Assembly: GCA_041179125.1 (NCBI GenBank)
Contig: JBEGTZ010000143.1
Location: 1-7,032 of the forward strand
DNA length: 7,032 nucleotides
Source of the DNA: CAMCXE01 sp041179125
GTDB taxonomy: Bacteria > Pseudomonadota > Gammaproteobacteria > Pseudomonadales > Cellvibrionaceae
Direction: 5' to 3'
The notes beneath the pieces are model-generated. The model saw only the letters and a list, made by a program, of their open reading frames with translations, did not search any database and had not been told where the DNA came from. Positions 5,575-7,032 of the stretch are shown one piece after another. The translations under genes were made by a program, and so were the position numbers. The number at the start of each line of letters is the position of its first letter. Within the stretch, counting starts at the first letter, position 1.

Positions 5575-7032
5575 ATGTCGGGATTAAAAATCGCCCGCTG
5601 GTGTTTGGCTGTGTTTATATCGCTCGCGCTTTGCGCCTGCGGCAAAGAATCAAGCAGCCCGGTTGATGGCAGCAAAGCGCAATTAACCCCCCTTCAACGA
5701 GAGGTGCGAGAGGAGCAGGAGCGTACCGATGCGGGCGCAACGCTTGGGGTTGCCAATCCGCAAAAGCCTACGGCGGCTTCCGGCTTGAGTATTGAGGCTG
5801 GCCCGGATGTGTTTAGTGATGCCAATTTACTGGTGAATTTACGAGGCCAGACCGCAGGAACTGTGCCTTTTGTGCGTACCCTTTGGACGCAAATTGATGG
5901 GCCAGAAGTTAGCATTCTGGATGCGGAACAGCTCAACACTCAAGTATTGGTGCCGGATGTTCCCCAGTACACACAAATGCGCTTTCGGTTAAGTGGCACC
6001 ACCGCCGATGGCAGTGTAGCCTCGGATACTTTGGATTTATTTGTATACCCACTGGTTAACGCGGCCAAGGTGATCAGCACCAGTCAAGCGGAAAATGCCC
6101 GCCGGGTTAACTTCACTGTGCGCCTGAACAAACCGGCGAGTACCACCACTGTGCTTACCTACGTTACCGGTGATGGCAGCGCACTGGCGGGGCGGGATTA
6201 CGTATACCAGGCGGCAGACTTGACGTTTGCTGTGGGCGAACAAGAAAAAGTTATTACTGTGGAACTGTTGGATGATGCCACCCGTGAAAAAGGCGAATTT
6301 TTCACCTTGCAGGTATCGGGTATGGACGGCGATGTGCCCTATAGCACACGCGGCCTGGCGGTGATCAAAGATAACGAAGGCGGCGCACTCATCCCCACCA
6401 CCGCGAAACCCGATCCCACCCCCTCCAACACACCGCAAGAGAACTTGCCCGGCCAGCGCGGTTTTGTGCGGGTGAACCTGGTGTGGGCCGATGCCGGTAG
6501 CCGCATCGAGCTGGCGGTGCAAGACCCCTGCGGGCAGCGCATTAGCCCCCAACGCTTTGAGGCTGCTTGCCTGGCGGGCCTTGGTTTTTTCGAAGAATTG
6601 AGTGTTGATCGCCAGCAAAATATTTTTTGGCCGCAACAGGCCGCCGCAGGCCGTTATGTGGTGCGTTTAAGCCATACGAATGGGCGGGGTTCTGAGTACA
6701 CCGCGCGTGTTTATTGGGGCGACCAAAGCGCCGAGTTGCAGGGCACTATTGGCAGCGGCGAAGAGCAGCAGGATATTTTTAGTTTTGTGGTGCCTGAGGC
6801 GGCGGGAGAGCCTTCTAGTTCTAGTTCTTCGAGCAGTTCGTCTTCTAGCGCAAGCTCTTCGAGCAGTTCTTCAAGCTCTTCGAGCAGTTCAAGCTCTTCG
6901 AGCAGTTCTTCAAGCTCTTCGAGCAGTTCTTCAAGCTCTTCGAGCAGTTCAAGCTCTTCGAGCAGTTCAAGCTCTTCGAGCAGTTCAAGCTCTTCGAGCA
7001 GTTCAAGCTCTTCGAGCAGTTCAAGCTCTTCG
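5575..7032 (+). CDS. Poly-Ser lipoprotein with Calx-beta and DUF2135-like domains (3' partial)
   Basis: The frame is open for 486 codons to the window edge, so the C-terminus is missing. MSGLKIARWCLAVFISLALC then A-C22 is a signal peptide with lipobox L-C-A-C22; Gly at +2 predicts the outer membrane. Residues about 70-158 resemble a PKD/REJ-type beta domain (L-W-T-Q-I-DGPEVSILDA ... LVPDVP). Residues 162-268 are a Calx-beta domain: VNFTVRLNKPAS, GDGSALAGRDY, LTFAVGEQEKVITVELLDD and a closing VIKDNE. A Pro/Thr-rich linker (271-292) leads to a region (294-406) resembling DUF2135/YfaP-like domains: VRVNLVWADAG, VQDPCG, N349-IFWP and GRYVVRLSH, with C319 and C332 as a possible disulfide. From 414 onward the protein is almost pure serine. 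Such linkers usually join modules, so another domain probably follows. A surface adhesion or polysaccharide-related role is inference; no catalytic residues are visible. Confidence 0.85.
   Translation, partial: MSGLKIARWCLAVFISLALCACGKESSSPVDGSKAQLTPLQREVREEQERTDAGATLGVANPQKPTAASGLSIEAGPDVFSDANLLVNLRGQTAGTVPFVRTLWTQIDGPEVSILDAEQLNTQVLVPDVPQYTQMRFRLSGTTADGSVASDTLDLFVYPLVNAAKVISTSQAENARRVNFTVRLNKPASTTTVLTYVTGDGSALAGRDYVYQAADLTFAVGEQEKVITVELLDDATREKGEFFTLQVSGMDGDVPYSTRGLAVIKDNEGGALIPTTAKPDPTPSNTPQENLPGQRGFVRVNLVWADAGSRIELAVQDPCGQRISPQRFEAACLAGLGFFEELSVDRQQNIFWPQQAAAGRYVVRLSHTNGRGSEYTARVYWGDQSAELQGTIGSGEEQQDIFSFVVPEAAGEPSSSSSSSSSSSSASSSSSSSSSSSSSSSSSSSSSSSSSSSSSSSSSSSSSSSSSSSSSSSSSSSSSSSSSSSS
6853..7032 (+). 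repeat. Poly-Ser minisatellite (18- and 21-bp units), runs off the edge
   Basis: Units begin AGCTCTTCGAGCAGT and end in TCA (18 bp) or TCTTCA (21 bp). Unit starts are at 6853, 6874, 6892, 6913, 6934, 6952, 6970, 6988, 7006 and 7024, giving lengths 21, 18, 21, 21, 18, 18, 18, 18 and 18. Every unit is serine in frame. The whole serine tract starts at 6814; its 73 codons are all serine except one alanine (residue 426). Near-perfect identity implies recent slippage or recombination, and copy number is probably variable. Each unit contains GCTC-TTC-GAGC, which can fold back on itself. Confidence 0.92.

Noticed and set aside
5372..5587. Small plus-strand frame ahead of the Calx-beta lipoprotein
   Set aside because: Its composition is Arg/Cys/Trp-rich, it has no ribosome site, and its end overlaps the strong ribosome site and start of the next gene.
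6853..7032. CRISPR array
   Set aside because: The repeats are contiguous 18/21-bp units without unique spacers and stay in a single serine-coding frame.

Overview
The window looks like chromosomal DNA of a gammaproteobacterium, most likely a polysaccharide-degrading member of the Cellvibrionaceae (Cellvibrio, Saccharophagus or Teredinibacter type). This is inferred from two lipoproteins with very long poly-serine linkers, a hallmark of that group, and from PQQ proteins that resemble gammaproteobacterial homologues such as those of Klebsiella. Nothing in the window fixes the genus.

Left part (1-2366, minus strand): a pyrroloquinoline quinone (PQQ) operon, transcribed right to left in the order pqqA-pqqB-pqqC-pqqD. 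pqqA is a 23-residue precursor peptide at 2295-2366, easily missed because of its size. It carries the Glu15 and Tyr19 that become PQQ. PqqB (proposed peptide-tyrosine hydroxylase), PqqC (final cofactor-less oxidase) and PqqD (peptide chaperone) follow. The radical-SAM enzyme PqqE, normally next, is not in the window. The first ~90 bases beyond pqqD hold a composite intergenic repeat of two GC-rich hairpins plus a degenerate palindromic motif. PqqC carries an expanded loop of two 6-residue tandem units just after an active-site histidine.

Middle (2367-4153): a divergent intergenic region with a strong TGTGTA-G-TACACA palindrome separates pqqA from a plus-strand 14-TM-type DHA2/MdtD-like MFS exporter (2482-3948). 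The gene-poor stretch beyond it holds an inverted repeat and an intrinsic terminator oriented for the minus-strand gene to its right.

Right part (4096-7032): two divergent lipoprotein genes. The minus-strand one encodes a lipobox, a poly-Ser linker and two tandem SnoaL/NTF2-like domains. The plus-strand one runs off the right edge and encodes a lipobox, a PKD/REJ-like domain, a Calx-beta domain, a DUF2135/YfaP-like beta domain and a poly-Ser tract built from a young 18/21-bp minisatellite. The 434 bases between their start codons contain palindromes and a weak promoter candidate.

I found no convincing new multi-gene defence or mobile system. The items most worth checking are the PqqC loop expansion, the shared TGTGTA/TACACA sites around pqqA, the repeat block where pqqE is expected, and the paired poly-Ser lipoproteins.
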